Assembly: GCF_012952065.1 (NCBI RefSeq)
Contig: NZ_JABCJJ010000005.1
Span: 1 to 64,000 of the forward strand
DNA from: Cellulomonas fimi
GTDB taxonomy: Bacteria; Actinomycetota; Actinomycetes; Actinomycetales; Cellulomonadaceae
DNA: 64,000 nucleotides
Reading direction: 5' to 3'
Shown here: positions 25,067 through 34,862 of the stretch, piece by piece
Position numbering within the stretch: the stretch's first letter is position 1
Layout: each line of letters begins with the position of its first letter
Notes under the pieces: model-generated
What the model was told of the DNA's origin: nothing
Seen by the model: the letters and a program-made list of their open reading frames with translations, nothing else
Database searches by the model: none
Position numbers and translations under genes: made by a program

Positions 25067-28000
25067 GTGACCGCGACCCCGGACCCGCTCGCGCAGTTCT
25101 CGCCTGCCACGCGGGACTGGTTCGCGGGCGCCTTCGCGGGCCCGACGACGGCGCAGGCCGGTGCGTGGGAGGCCGTCGCCGCCGGGCAGCACGCCCTGGT
25201 CGTCGCGCCCACCGGGTCGGGCAAGACGCTGGCGGCGTTCCTCTGGGCGCTCGACGGCCTGATCGCACGGCGGCCCGGCACCGAGCCGCCAGCGAGCCCG
25301 GTCGAGCGTTGTCGCGTGCTGTACGTGTCGCCGCTCAAGGCGCTCGCCTCCGACGTGGAGCGCAACCTCCGGTCGCCGCTCGTGGGGATCCGGCAGGCGT
25401 CGACGCGGCTCGGGCTCAGCGTCCCGGACGTGACCGTCGGCGTCCGCACGGGCGACACGCCGCCGGCCGAGCGACGCGCGTTCGCGACCAAGCCACCGGA
25501 CATCCTCATCACGACGCCCGAGTCGCTCTACCTCGTCCTGACCTCGGCCGCACGCGCGGGGCTCGCCGGCGTGCAGACGGTGATCCTCGACGAGATCCAC
25601 GCCGTGGCCGGGACCAAGCGCGGTGCCCATCTCGCGGTCTCGCTCGAGCGGCTCGACGCGCTGCTGCCCGCCCCCGCGCAGCGGATCGGGCTGTCGGCGA
25701 CCGTCCGGCCGGTCGAGGCGGTCGCCGGGTTCCTCGGCGGCGGGCGGTCGCCCGGGGACGGTGGTCGTCGCGTCGTCGTCGTCCAGCCGCCCTCGACCAA
25801 GAAGATCGAGGTCGACGTCGTCGTCCCGGTACCGGACCTGTCCGACCTCGCGTCCGCGCCGAGCCCGACGGCGTCCGACGACGGGCTGCCGCCGCTGCCG
25901 CCGGGCGAGGTCGACCTCTCGGGTCCCGCGGCGGGTTCGCCGCCGCGACCCTCGATCTGGCCGCACGTCGAGGAGCGGGTGGTCGACCTGGTGAGCGACC
26001 ACCGCTCGACCCTCGTCTTCACCAACTCCCGGCGCGGCGCCGAGCGGCTGACCGCGCGCATGAACGAGGTGTGGGCGACGCGACAGGGTGCGGACGTCCC
26101 CGACCCGGGCGAGCTCCACCCGGCCGCCGTGCAGGCGCAGTCGGGCATCGCCGTCGGCATCGACACGAGCGACGCGTCGCAGGTCCTGGCGCGCGCGCAC
26201 CACGGCTCGATGAGCCGGGCCGAGCGGACCCGCACGGAGACGGAGCTCAAGGCCGGCCGCCTGCCCGCGGTGGTCGCGACGTCGTCCCTCGAGCTCGGCA
26301 TCGACATGGGGGCGATCGACCTCGTCGTCCAGGTGGGCGCCCCGCCGTCCGTCGCGAGCGGGCTCCAGCGGATCGGGCGCGCGGGCCACCAGGTCGGCGC
26401 CGTCTCGCGCGGGGTCGTGTTCCCGACGTTCCGCGGGGACCTCGTGCCGTCGGCCGTCGTCGCGGGGCGGATGCGACGCGGCGAGATCGAGACGCTCTCC
26501 GTCCTGGCGAACCCGCTCGACGTCCTGGCCCAGCAGATCGTCGCCATGGTGGCGGTCGAGGACTGGACCGTCACCGAGCTCGCCACGGTGGTACGCCGCT
26601 CGGCGCCGTTCGTGGGGCTCGGCGACGCGACCTTGCGTGCCGTGCTCGACATGCTCGCGGGGCGCTACCCGAGCGAGGAGTTCGGCGAGCTCCGCGCCAG
26701 GGTCGTCTGGGACCGGACCACGGATGTGCTCACCGCCCGCCCCGGGGCGCTGCGGCTCGCCGTGACGAGCGGTGGCACCATCCCCGACCGCGGGCTCTAC
26801 GGCGTGTTCCTCGCGACCGGCGCCCTGCCGTCCGCGTCGCCGGGTGGCGGCGACGTCCCCGCCGACGACGAGCGCGGCGGCGGACGGCTCCGGGGCGGCA
26901 AGCGGGTCGGCGAGCTCGACGAGGAGATGGTGTACGAGTCGCGCGTCGGCGACACCTTCACGCTCGGCTCGAGCACGTGGCGGATCGAGGACATCACGCC
27001 GGACCGCGTGCTCGTGACGCCCGCCCCCGGCATCCCGGGCCGCCTGCCCTTCTGGAAGGGCGACTCGCCCGGGCGGCCCGCCGAGCTCGGCCGCGCCATG
27101 GGCGCGTGGGTCCGGGAGCTCGGCGGGCTCGGCACGGACGCGGCGCGGGCAGACGTCGAGCGAGCCGGGCTCGACGCCTGGGCCGCGGACAACCTCCTGA
27201 CCTACCTGCGCGAGCAGCGCGAGGCGACCGGTCAGGTCCCCGACGACCGGACGATCGTCGTCGAGCGCTTCCGCGACGAGATCGGCGACTGGCGCGTGGT
27301 CATCCACTCGCCGTACGGCGCTCGCGTCCACGCGCCCTGGGCGCTGGTCATCGCTGCCCGCATGCGGGAGCGCTACGGCATCGACGCGGCCGCCATGCAC
27401 GCCGACGACGGGATCGTGCTCCGCCTGCCCGACATGCTCTCGAGCGACGACCCGAGCGCGTGGGTTGACGACTCCGGTCCGGCGGTCGAGGCGGCGGACC
27501 TGCTGCTCGAGCCGGACGAGGTGGCCGAGGCCGTGCGCGCCGAGCTCGGCGGCTCGGCCATGTTCGGCGCGCGCTTCCGCGAGGCCGCGGCACGGGCACT
27601 CCTCCTTCCTCGCCGCCGCCCCGACCGCCGCCAACCCCTCTGGCAGCAACGTCAGCGATCGGCCCAGCTCCTGAGCGTCGCGGCGCAGTACCCGGACTTC
27701 CCGATCCTGCTCGAGGCCGTCCGCGAGTGTCTCCAGGACGACTTCGACGTGGCCGCGCTGACAGAGCTCATGCGCGACGTGGAGGGGCGCCGGGTCCGGC
27801 TCGTCGAGGTGACCACACCGACGCCGTCGCCCTTCGCGCAGTCGCTGCTGTTCGGGTACACGGCGCAGTTCCTGTACGACGGTGACGCCCCGCTCGCCGA
27901 GCGCCGCGCAGCCGCCCTCACGCTCGACCCGACCCTGCTCGCGGAGCTGCTCGGCCAGGGCGGCGCGTCGCAGCTCGCCGACCTCCTGGACCCGGCCGCG

Positions 28001-30088
28001 GTCGAGCGCACCGAGGCCGAGCTCGCCGGGTTCGCCCCCGAGCGCCAGTCGCGCCACGTCGAGGACCTCGCCGACGTGCTGCGCCGGCACGGACCGCTGA
28101 CGGCCGCCGACGCCGCGGCGCGCACCCGCGAGGACGTGCGCGACCAGGTGCCGACGTGGCTGACGGAGCTCGAGGCGGCGCGGAGGGTCATCCGGGTCCG
28201 CATCGCGGGCCTCGGCGAGGCCCGCGGCGAGCAGTGGGCCGCGGTGGAGGACGCCGGACGCCTGCGCGACGCGCTCGGGGTCGCGCTCCCTGTCGGTGTG
28301 CCCGAGGTCTTCACCGAGGTCCTCCCCGACCCGCTGGGCGACCTCGTGCGGCGTCATGCGCGGACGCACGGCCCGTTCCCCGCGAGCCAGGTCGCCGAGC
28401 GGTTCGGCATCGGGATCGCCGTCGCGACCGACGTGCTGCGCCGGCTCGAGAGCACCGGTGCCCTGGCGTCGGGGCGCCTGCGACCCGAGGCGCTCGGGGG
28501 TACGGGCGAGGAGTTCTGCGACACCGAGGTGCTGCGGACGCTTCGCCGCCGGTCGCTCGCTGCTCTCCGGGCCGAGGTCGAGCCCGTGGACCAGCAGGCG
28601 CTCGGGGTGTTCCTGCCGCGGTGGCAGGGGGTGGGCAGGCTGCGCGGCGTCGACGGCGTGGCCCGTGCGGTCGAGCAGCTCGCCGGCGCCGTGGTCCCGG
28701 CCTCGGCGCTCGAGACCCACGTCCTACCGAGCCGCGTGGTCGACTACGCACCGGCGATGCTCGACGAGCTCACCGCGGCCGGTGAGGTCCTGTGGGCCGG
28801 CCACGCGCCGCTCGCGCGACAGGACGGCATGGTGAGCCTGCACCCGGCCGCGACAGCGGATCTGACGCTCGCGCCTGCGCTCCCGCTCGAGGGTGACGCG
28901 ACGCTCGACACACCGTTGCACCGCGCGGTCCTCGCGGCGCTCGAAGGAGGCGGCGCCTACTTCCTCGGCGGGCTCGCACTCCGCGTCGCCGAGCTGCTCG
29001 CGACGCTCGCCCACGACGACGGGCTGCCCGACGACGCCGCTCACCCCTCGCAGGGGGCCGTCGCAGAGGCCGTGTGGGACCTGGTGTGGGCGGGCCACGT
29101 CACCAACGACGGGCTGACCCCGCTGCGGGCACGGCTTGGCGGCAGCGCCGGACGGGGCACCGGCGGCACGGCGCACCGCACCCGCCCGCAGCCGGCCCGT
29201 GCACGACCCATGCTGCGCGGGGCGCGTCTCGGCCTGCGCGGGACCGCCGTGCGTCCGTCGTCGGCGCTCGCCGTCGGGGTCGGTCAGGAAGCGGGGGGCC
29301 GCTGGTCCCTCCTTCCGGCCCGTGAGGCCGATCCCACCGTGCGCGCGCACGCTCTCGCCGCTCAGCTGCTCGACCGGCACGGCGTCGTGACGCGGGCGGT
29401 GGCGCCCGCCGAGGGCATCGCCGGCCAGTTCGGCGCGGTGTACCGGGTGCTCGCGGCCCTCGAGCAGGCGGGGCAGGTCCGACGCGGGTACTTCGTCGAG
29501 CACCTCGGCGGATCGCAGTTCGCGCTGCCCGGCGCGGTGGACCAGGTCCGGGCGGACGCGAAGGAGGTCGTGCGACCCGGCGACCCCGGCGACGAGCCGG
29601 GACGACCTCCCGCCGCCGGCCCCCGCGCGGTGCTGCTGGCGGCGACCGACCCGGCAAACCCCTACGGCGCGGCCCTCGCCTGGCCGTCGCCGGCCGATCC
29701 GCGGTCCGACGGGCGTGTCGCCCCGGACGCGACCACGACGGTCGGGGCCGGGCGGCCGCCGACGCCCGGCAGCGACGGCGCCCGGCACCGGCCCGGGCGC
29801 AAGGCGGGGGCGATGGTCGTGCTCGTCGGGGGCGCGCTCGTCCTCTACGTCGAACGTGGCGCCCGCACGGTCCTGTCGTTCACCGACGACGCACCCGCGC
29901 TCGGTGCCGCGACCGCGGTGCTCGCCGAGACCGTGCGCTCCGGGCGCCTCGGCCGGTTGATCGTCCAGCGCGGCGACGGCGCGGCGCTCCTCGGCGGTGA
30001 CAGCCTGGCGAGCCCGCTCGGACACGCGCTCACCGACGCGGGCTTCGCCCCGACGCCGCGCGGCCTCCGGCTTCGCGGCCAGGCATGA
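25067..30088 (+). CDS. lhr: Large ATP-dependent helicase Lhr
   Basis: A 1673-residue superfamily 2 helicase. RecA-like domain 1 has Walker A APTGSGKT (48-55) and a DEIH box (about 175-178); domain 2 has QRIGRAGHQVG. A winged helix and the Lhr-core domain follow, with a long Lhr-CTD. This is the full-length Lhr-core+CTD form typical of actinobacteria. It translocates on single-stranded DNA 3'-5' and unwinds RNA:DNA hybrids. GTG 25067 was preferred over the longer frame because of the -10 element. A disordered Pro/Arg/Gly-rich linker lies near residue 1500-1590. The neighbour nei2 suggests a repair role. Confidence 0.92.
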   Translation: MTATPDPLAQFSPATRDWFAGAFAGPTTAQAGAWEAVAAGQHALVVAPTGSGKTLAAFLWALDGLIARRPGTEPPASPVERCRVLYVSPLKALASDVERNLRSPLVGIRQASTRLGLSVPDVTVGVRTGDTPPAERRAFATKPPDILITTPESLYLVLTSAARAGLAGVQTVILDEIHAVAGTKRGAHLAVSLERLDALLPAPAQRIGLSATVRPVEAVAGFLGGGRSPGDGGRRVVVVQPPSTKKIEVDVVVPVPDLSDLASAPSPTASDDGLPPLPPGEVDLSGPAAGSPPRPSIWPHVEERVVDLVSDHRSTLVFTNSRRGAERLTARMNEVWATRQGADVPDPGELHPAAVQAQSGIAVGIDTSDASQVLARAHHGSMSRAERTRTETELKAGRLPAVVATSSLELGIDMGAIDLVVQVGAPPSVASGLQRIGRAGHQVGAVSRGVVFPTFRGDLVPSAVVAGRMRRGEIETLSVLANPLDVLAQQIVAMVAVEDWTVTELATVVRRSAPFVGLGDATLRAVLDMLAGRYPSEEFGELRARVVWDRTTDVLTARPGALRLAVTSGGTIPDRGLYGVFLATGALPSASPGGGDVPADDERGGGRLRGGKRVGELDEEMVYESRVGDTFTLGSSTWRIEDITPDRVLVTPAPGIPGRLPFWKGDSPGRPAELGRAMGAWVRELGGLGTDAARADVERAGLDAWAADNLLTYLREQREATGQVPDDRTIVVERFRDEIGDWRVVIHSPYGARVHAPWALVIAARMRERYGIDAAAMHADDGIVLRLPDMLSSDDPSAWVDDSGPAVEAADLLLEPDEVAEAVRAELGGSAMFGARFREAAARALLLPRRRPDRRQPLWQQRQRSAQLLSVAAQYPDFPILLEAVRECLQDDFDVAALTELMRDVEGRRVRLVEVTTPTPSPFAQSLLFGYTAQFLYDGDAPLAERRAAALTLDPTLLAELLGQGGASQLADLLDPAAVERTEAELAGFAPERQSRHVEDLADVLRRHGPLTAADAAARTREDVRDQVPTWLTELEAARRVIRVRIAGLGEARGEQWAAVEDAGRLRDALGVALPVGVPEVFTEVLPDPLGDLVRRHARTHGPFPASQVAERFGIGIAVATDVLRRLESTGALASGRLRPEALGGTGEEFCDTEVLRTLRRRSLAALRAEVEPVDQQALGVFLPRWQGVGRLRGVDGVARAVEQLAGAVVPASALETHVLPSRVVDYAPAMLDELTAAGEVLWAGHAPLARQDGMVSLHPAATADLTLAPALPLEGDATLDTPLHRAVLAALEGGGAYFLGGLALRVAELLATLAHDDGLPDDAAHPSQGAVAEAVWDLVWAGHVTNDGLTPLRARLGGSAGRGTGGTAHRTRPQPARARPMLRGARLGLRGTAVRPSSALAVGVGQEAGGRWSLLPAREADPTVRAHALAAQLLDRHGVVTRAVAPAEGIAGQFGAVYRVLAALEQAGQVRRGYFVEHLGGSQFALPGAVDQVRADAKEVVRPGDPGDEPGRPPAAGPRAVLLAATDPANPYGAALAWPSPADPRSDGRVAPDATTTVGAGRPPTPGSDGARHRPGRKAGAMVVLVGGALVLYVERGARTVLSFTDDAPALGAATAVLAETVRSGRLGRLIVQRGDGAALLGGDSLASPLGHALTDAGFAPTPRGLRLRGQA

Positions 30089-30106
30089 CGGCGGGAGCGG
30101 CCGACC

Positions 30107-30913
30107 GTGCCCGAGGGTGACATCCTGCGGCGGACGGCCGCCCGGCTCGACCAGGCGCTCGGTGGACGGGTGCTGACGCGGGCCGAGCTGCGCTGGCCGT
30201 CGGCCGCCGAGGTGGACCTCGTCGGTCGCACCGTCCTCGCGACCGTGTCGTACGGCAAGCACCTGCTCACCCGGTTCGACGACGGGCGGACGCTCCACAC
30301 GCACCTGCGGATGGAGGGGTCGTGGGCGATCGCCCGCACGGGCTCACCCGCCGCGGCGGGTCGCGGGCCGTCCGTGCGCGCGGTGCTGGGCGAGCCGACC
30401 TGGACCGCGGTCGGGGACCGGATCGGCATGCTCGACGTCGTGGCCACCCGGGACGAGCACCTGCTCCTCGGGCATCTGGGCCCCGACGTCCTCGCACCGG
30501 ACTTTCCCGAGGTCGGTCTCGCCGAGGCGCTCACCCGCTTCGAGTCGCGCGGCGCCACGCCGATCGCGGAGGTGCTGCTGGATCAGCGGGTCGCGGCAGG
30601 GATCGGCACCATCTACGCGGCCGAGTCCTTGTTCCTCGGCCGGCTCTGGCCGTGGACGCCTGCGGACGAGGTACCGGATCCGGCGGCGGTCCTGCTGACC
30701 GCGCGGACGCTCATGGCGCGCTCGGTCGCCTCCCGGACCCCGACCGCGACCGGTGAGGGAGGTCGGGGCATGACCAGCCTGGTGCACGGTCGGACGAACC
30801 GGCCGTGCCGACGGTGCGGCACCCCGATCGCCGTCGGGCGCGCCTTCGAGCCGCCCAAGGACAGGCCGATCTTCTACTGTCCCCGGTGCCAGGCGCGCGA
30901 CTCCATCGCCTGA
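30107..30913 (+). CDS. nei2: Endonuclease VIII-type DNA glycosylase (Nei2)
   Basis: A 268-residue bifunctional glycosylase/AP lyase for oxidised pyrimidines. The mature N-terminus PEGD gives the catalytic Pro and Glu. The H2TH region includes LLDQRVAAGIGTIYAAESLF. The zinc finger is CRRC with CPRC near the C-terminus, with a void-filling Arg/Lys loop between. GTG start 18 bases after lhr, so part of the same transcript. Confidence 0.9.
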   Translation: MPEGDILRRTAARLDQALGGRVLTRAELRWPSAAEVDLVGRTVLATVSYGKHLLTRFDDGRTLHTHLRMEGSWAIARTGSPAAAGRGPSVRAVLGEPTWTAVGDRIGMLDVVATRDEHLLLGHLGPDVLAPDFPEVGLAEALTRFESRGATPIAEVLLDQRVAAGIGTIYAAESLFLGRLWPWTPADEVPDPAAVLLTARTLMARSVASRTPTATGEGGRGMTSLVHGRTNRPCRRCGTPIAVGRAFEPPKDRPIFYCPRCQARDSIA

Positions 30914-30960
30914 GTCGGCGACAGTTCGACTCGGCGACCGGCGGCCGCCCTCGTCTCGGC

Positions 30961-31305
30961 TCAGCCGATCGGGGCGAGCTCCCCGCGGGCGCGGGCCCAG
31001 CCGAGCCCCTCGTCAGGCCCTCGCAACGACGCGGTGAGCTCGACGGGCACGGTGTCCGGGATGAGCAGGCCCTCGGCCACGGCGACGCGGTCGCTGACCT
31101 CGCGAAGCACGAGCGACAGCGGGACGTCGAGCGCCTCGCAGATGCTGCCGAGCAGCTCCGAGGACGCTTCCTTGTGCCCCCGCTCGACCTCGCTCAGGTA
31201 CCCCAACGAGACCCGGGCGGCTGAGGACACCTCACGCAGGGTGCGACCCTGCCGCTGGCGGGCGTCCCGGAGCACATCTCCGATCTCCCGGCGCAGTACG
31301 ACCAT
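30961..31305 (-). CDS. clgR: XRE-family transcriptional regulator ClgR
   Basis: A 114-residue helix-turn-helix regulator. HTH_3 domain at residues 5-60: [53 protein letters not shown]. ClgR activates clp protease and other proteostasis genes in actinobacteria. The tail ends [11 protein letters not shown] and does not end in the AA-type degron common in ClgR. ATG 31305 has AGGGGG upstream. It lies downstream of pgsA-cinA, as in many actinobacteria, with a 174-base gap that holds a short palindrome. Confidence 0.85.
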   Translation of the reverse strand: MVVLRREIGDVLRDARQRQGRTLREVSSAARVSLGYLSEVERGHKEASSELLGSICEALDVPLSLVLREVSDRVAVAEGLLIPDTVPVELTASLRGPDEGLGWARARGELAPIG

Positions 31306-31350
31306 AGGACGTCCCCCTCTCGTGTCCCGTTCGACCGCCGTCACCGGCGC

Positions 31351-31365
31351 CGGTCCGACGGACCG
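31351..31365. promoter_or_regulatory. Palindrome upstream of clgR, candidate operator
   Basis: CGGTCCG-A-CGGACCG is a perfect inverted repeat with seven-base arms, 46 bases before the clgR ATG. An autoregulatory operator is possible. In the rest of the 31306-31479 gap I see no gene. Confidence 0.35.
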
Positions 31366-31479
31366 ACGACCCGTCACGGCCGCGTTCATCGCTCCCCTGG
31401 CGGGGATGTTCCTACCGTACCTCTGGCCGGGGACAGTGCCTCGCTCAGCCACGTCCTTCGACCTCTTCTGCATCACAGT

Positions 31480-31989
31480 TCATCCAACGCGCCCGACGCC
31501 CCGGGTGTTCCCGCGCGCCCCGATCACGTCGAGCGCGAGCCGCAGCACGAGGTCCCGCGCCGCAGCGCGCACGGCCGCCCGGTCCCCGGGCAGCCACGCC
31601 GAGGCGCCATGGGCACCCGAGGGGGTCGCCACCGCCACGTGCACGGTCCCGGCCTGCGCGCCGTCCTGCGGGTCGGGTCCGGCGACACCGGTGGTCGCCA
31701 GCCCCACGTCAGCCCCGAGCAGGTCGCGGGCACCGTGCGCCATCGCCTCGGCCACGGCCGGGTCCACCGCGCCCCGTGCCGCGAGGAGCTCCGCGTCGAC
31801 GCCCAGCATGCTCGCCTTGAGGTCGGTCGCGTAGGCCACCACGCCGCCACGGAACACCCTGGACGCCCCTGGCACCTCGACGAGCGCCGAGGCGACGAGC
31901 CCGCCGGTGAGCGACTCGGCAGTGCCGACGGTCCAGCCGAGGCGTCCCAGCGCGTCGAGGAGCTCGGGCGCGAGCCGGTCGGGCGTCAT
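31480..31989 (-). CDS. cinA: CinA-type nicotinamide-nucleotide amidohydrolase (PncC)
   Basis: A 169-residue single-domain CinA-C protein that deamidates NMN to nicotinate mononucleotide. Motifs TAESLTGGLVASALV and GGVVAYATDLKASMLGV, and TTGVAGPDPQDG, are all typical. The N-terminal MoCF (molybdopterin-binding) domain of long CinA is absent. ATGA overlap with pgsA fixes the start. Confidence 0.88.
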   Translation of the reverse strand: MTPDRLAPELLDALGRLGWTVGTAESLTGGLVASALVEVPGASRVFRGGVVAYATDLKASMLGVDAELLAARGAVDPAVAEAMAHGARDLLGADVGLATTGVAGPDPQDGAQAGTVHVAVATPSGAHGASAWLPGDRAAVRAAARDLVLRLALDVIGARGNTRGVGRVG

Positions 31990-32564
31990 CGAGCGCCGGC
32001 CGCCGCGCGGATCCTGACCGCCTGCCGCACGTAGTCCGCGCCCGTCACCAGCGTGGCTGCGACCGCGAGCCCCATCACGACGGCCGCGACCACGCGGATC
32101 CAGCCGGGCAGGTGGTCGAGCGGGAGCAGGTAGACGGTGAGGGCGACCGACTGCAGGACCGTCTTGAGCTTGCCGCCGCGGGAGGCCGGCAGCACCGTCT
32201 GGCGCAGCAGGAAGAACCGCATCACCGTGATGCCCAGCTCGCGCGCGAGGATGACGACGGTGACCCACCAGGGCAGCTCGCCGAGCACGGACAGGAGCAC
32301 CAGGGCCGTGCCGATGAGCAGCTTGTCCGCGATCGGGTCCAGCAGCTTGCCGAGGTCGGTCACGAGGTTGTCCCGCCGCGCGAGGTAGCCGTCGACCCGG
32401 TCGCTGAGGGCCGCGACGAGGAAGATCGCGGTCGCGACGAGGCGCCAGGCGACGGACTCGCCGTCGTCCGTGAGCAGCGCGACCGCGAAGAACGGCACGA
32501 GCGCGATGCGCCCGATCGTCACCGCGTTCGCGATGTTCCACCGAGAAGGGGCGTCCGCGACCAC
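31986..32564 (-). CDS. pgsA: CDP-diacylglycerol-glycerol-3-phosphate 3-phosphatidyltransferase
   Basis: A 192-residue membrane enzyme making phosphatidylglycerol phosphate. The CDP-alcohol phosphotransferase signature is complete: D-G-x2-A-R in VDGYLARR, then Gly, Asp and Asp in DLGKLLDPIADKLL. About six hydrophobic helices are visible. GTG at 32564 has TACGCT six bases upstream. Stop overlaps cinA. Confidence 0.92.
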   Translation of the reverse strand: MVADAPSRWNIANAVTIGRIALVPFFAVALLTDDGESVAWRLVATAIFLVAALSDRVDGYLARRDNLVTDLGKLLDPIADKLLIGTALVLLSVLGELPWWVTVVILARELGITVMRFFLLRQTVLPASRGGKLKTVLQSVALTVYLLPLDHLPGWIRVVAAVVMGLAVAATLVTGADYVRQAVRIRAAAGAR

Positions 32565-32570
32565 CCTGCA

Positions 32571-32576
32571 AGCGTA
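32571..32576 (-). promoter_or_regulatory. -10 element of pgsA-cinA(-clgR) (TACGCT)
   Basis: TACGCT lies six bases before GTG 32564 and no Shine-Dalgarno is present. Confidence 0.45.
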
Positions 32577-32589
32577 GGCGGTCGGTCGA

Positions 32590-32619
32590 CCCCTGCCCGA
32601 CGGACCGCGGGTGCAGGGG
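32590..32619 (-). terminator. Stem-loop after the GGDEF/EAL gene
   Basis: CCCCTGC (32590-32596) pairs with GCAGGGG (32613-32619). It lies between the stop of the GGDEF/EAL gene and the pgsA promoter, so it probably ends that transcript. The loop is 16 bases, making it moderate at best. Confidence 0.4.
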
Positions 32620-32660
32620 CGGCGGGAGCCGTGTCACGCGAGGCGTCAGGGGAACGCCCC

Positions 32661-34862
32661 TCAGGCGAGCGTCTCCTCCGGCTGGGCGCCGCCGAAGAGC
32701 CAGCCCTGGCCGTAGCGCCAGCCGTTGCGCTGGAGGAAGTAGGCCTGCTCCTCGGTCTCGATGCCCTCCGCGATCGTGATCATCGACAGCTCGCGGGCCA
32801 GGGCCCCGAGCGCGCGGCTCACGCGGGCGGCCGCCGGGTCGTCGGGGATCCCCGACGTGAAGGACATGTCCAGCTTGACGCCGTTCACCGGGAGGTCACG
32901 CAGGTAGCTGAGCGAGGACACGCCGGTCCCGAAGTCGTCGAGCAGGATCGGGACGCCGTTCGACCGGAGCTGCGTGAGCTCGTGCCGGATCCGGGTGCCG
33001 GAGTCGACGAGGGAGGACTCCGTCAGCTCGACCACGAGCCGGCCCGGAGCGACCCGGTGCCGCGAGACGGCCGCGAGGAGATGCGACACGAGCTCGCCGT
33101 CACCCAGCTGGTCGGCCGAGACGTTGATGGAGAGCCAACGCTGCTGGTCGGCGCAGCGGGCGAGGTATGCGACCGCGTCCTCCACCACCCGGATCCCCAG
33201 CGCCACGCCGAGCCCCGACTCCTGCGCGAGCGGCAGGAACGTCGCCGGCAGGAGCAGGCCGCGGTGCGGGTGCAGCCAGCGCAGGAGCGCCTCGTGCCCC
33301 ATGAGCCGCCCGTTGGTCAGGTCGACCAGCGGCTGGTAGTAGAGCATCAGCTCACCGGCCTCGATGCCGTGCAGCAGCTCGGCGCGCATCCCCTCGCGCC
33401 CGCCCGCCGTCTCCATCGACGGGTCGTAGACCTCGGTCCGGCTCTTGCCCGTGGCCTTCGCGCGGTAGAGCGCGGCGTCGGCGGCCGCGAGCAGCGCGGG
33501 AGCGCCGCCTGCGAGCGTCTCGGGCTCGGCGAGCGCGATGCCGATGCTCACGCGCACCGGCACGCGGCGGCGCTGGATGCGCACCGGCTCACGCAGGCCG
33601 GCGTGGATGCTGGACGCGACCTCGAAGACCGCCCGCGCGCTGTCCTCGTCCTGCACCACGACGACGAACTCGTCGCCACCGAGGCGCGCCACGGTGCCGC
33701 GGCCGGCCGTGGCGGCGCGCAGCACGCCGGCGACGTGCACGAGCACCTCGTCACCCGCCGCGTGCCCGAACCGGTCGTTGATCGGCTTGAAGCCGTCGAG
33801 GTCGCAGGCGAGCACCGCGACGTGCTGGGCCCCGCCCGGCTGCTCGAGCACGGACTGCAGGACCTCCTGCAGGAGCGTGCGGTTGGCGAGCCCGGTCAGC
33901 GGGTCGTGCATCGCCCGGTGCGCGAGGAGCTCCGAGTGCAGCCGGGACTCGGTCGTGTCACGCGCCTGGACGACGAAGTGGTCGGGGTCGCCGCTCGCGC
34001 TGCGGATCAGCGCGACGTCGAGCACGACCCACACGAGGTGCCCGTCTGCCCGCTGGTAGCGCTTCTCCTGCGAGAACCGGTGCTGGGTGCCCGCGAGCAG
34101 GCTCTCGACGTGCCGGCGTTCGACCTGGCGGTCGTCGGGCTGGGACAGCGCGCCGAGGTCGTAGCCGCGCAGCGCCTCGACCGACGTGCCGAGCAGCTCG
34201 GCGAACGCGGTGTTGACCTCGACGAGGTGCCAGTCGAGCCCGACGAGCGCCATGCCGATGGGCGCGTTCTCCATGGCGACGCGGAACTGCATCTCGCTGC
34301 GCTCGAGCGCCTTCTCGACCTCGCGCCGACCCGTGACGTCCACGAGCGTCGTGAGGACGGCGGGCTCGTTCCCGTGGCCCGCGGGGACGAGCCGGCTCGC
34401 GACCTGCACCATGCGCGCGCGCGCACCGTGCTGGCCGGGCAGCGCGACGCCGACGAGAGCGGACTCCCCGGCGTGCGGGAGGTGGCCGTTGCTCGACCGG
34501 GTCCCGAGCACCGCGGCCGGGTTCATCGCGAGGCCCTGCTCGTTGAGGAGCACCATCGGCAGGTCGCCGATCGCCTGGCCGACCGCGTGGTCGCGCTCGA
34601 CGCCGAGGATCGACGCGGCGCGCTCGCTCATGTCGAGCACGCGCCCGCCGAGCGACTGGACCAGCACGCCTTCCTTCGTCACCATCTGCAACGCGTCGTA
34701 CCGGTGCCGCAGCTCCCGGGCCAGCAGCAGCAGCTCGCCCGCCCGGCGGACCTGGCGTCGTTCCCGGGCGAGGAGCACGAGCACCGACACGAGGGCCAGG
34801 AGCGCGACGACGGAGATGGTGGCTGTCACTGCGCCGAGCGGGTCCGTCAGGGCATCGATCAC
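32661..34862 (-). CDS. PAS-GGDEF-EAL cyclic-di-GMP regulator
   Basis: A 733-residue membrane-linked c-di-GMP enzyme. One transmembrane helix (about 13-31), two PAS-like sensor regions (about 50-175 and 180-310), a GGDEF domain with intact GGDEF near 394, and an EAL domain with GHEALLRW near 522, [31 protein letters not shown] and AEGIETEEQ. Both halves keep catalytic residues, so it may make and degrade c-di-GMP. The product-inhibition RxxD site is missing before GGDEF. GTG start overlaps the ftsK stop (GTGA), so it is cotranslated with ftsK. Confidence 0.9.
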   Translation of the reverse strand: MIDALTDPLGAVTATISVVALLALVSVLVLLARERRQVRRAGELLLLARELRHRYDALQMVTKEGVLVQSLGGRVLDMSERAASILGVERDHAVGQAIGDLPMVLLNEQGLAMNPAAVLGTRSSNGHLPHAGESALVGVALPGQHGARARMVQVASRLVPAGHGNEPAVLTTLVDVTGRREVEKALERSEMQFRVAMENAPIGMALVGLDWHLVEVNTAFAELLGTSVEALRGYDLGALSQPDDRQVERRHVESLLAGTQHRFSQEKRYQRADGHLVWVVLDVALIRSASGDPDHFVVQARDTTESRLHSELLAHRAMHDPLTGLANRTLLQEVLQSVLEQPGGAQHVAVLACDLDGFKPINDRFGHAAGDEVLVHVAGVLRAATAGRGTVARLGGDEFVVVVQDEDSARAVFEVASSIHAGLREPVRIQRRRVPVRVSIGIALAEPETLAGGAPALLAAADAALYRAKATGKSRTEVYDPSMETAGGREGMRAELLHGIEAGELMLYYQPLVDLTNGRLMGHEALLRWLHPHRGLLLPATFLPLAQESGLGVALGIRVVEDAVAYLARCADQQRWLSINVSADQLGDGELVSHLLAAVSRHRVAPGRLVVELTESSLVDSGTRIRHELTQLRSNGVPILLDDFGTGVSSLSYLRDLPVNGVKLDMSFTSGIPDDPAAARVSRALGALARELSMITIAEGIETEEQAYFLQRNGWRYGQGWLFGGAQPEETLA

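Noticed and set aside
22607-28720. A single 2037-codon open frame on the minus strand
   Set aside because: Only 22607-24757 is real (phosphodiesterase). The rest is the antisense of lhr, kept open by high GC.
30911-30960. A possible repeat after the nei2 stop (gagtcggcgac / gactcggcgac)
   Set aside because: Two imperfect 11-mers only; weaker than the other stop-linked arrays.
31306-31479. A tRNA or small RNA gene in the clgR leader
   Set aside because: No cloverleaf or conserved T-loop sequence is visible; no tRNA was recognised anywhere in the window.
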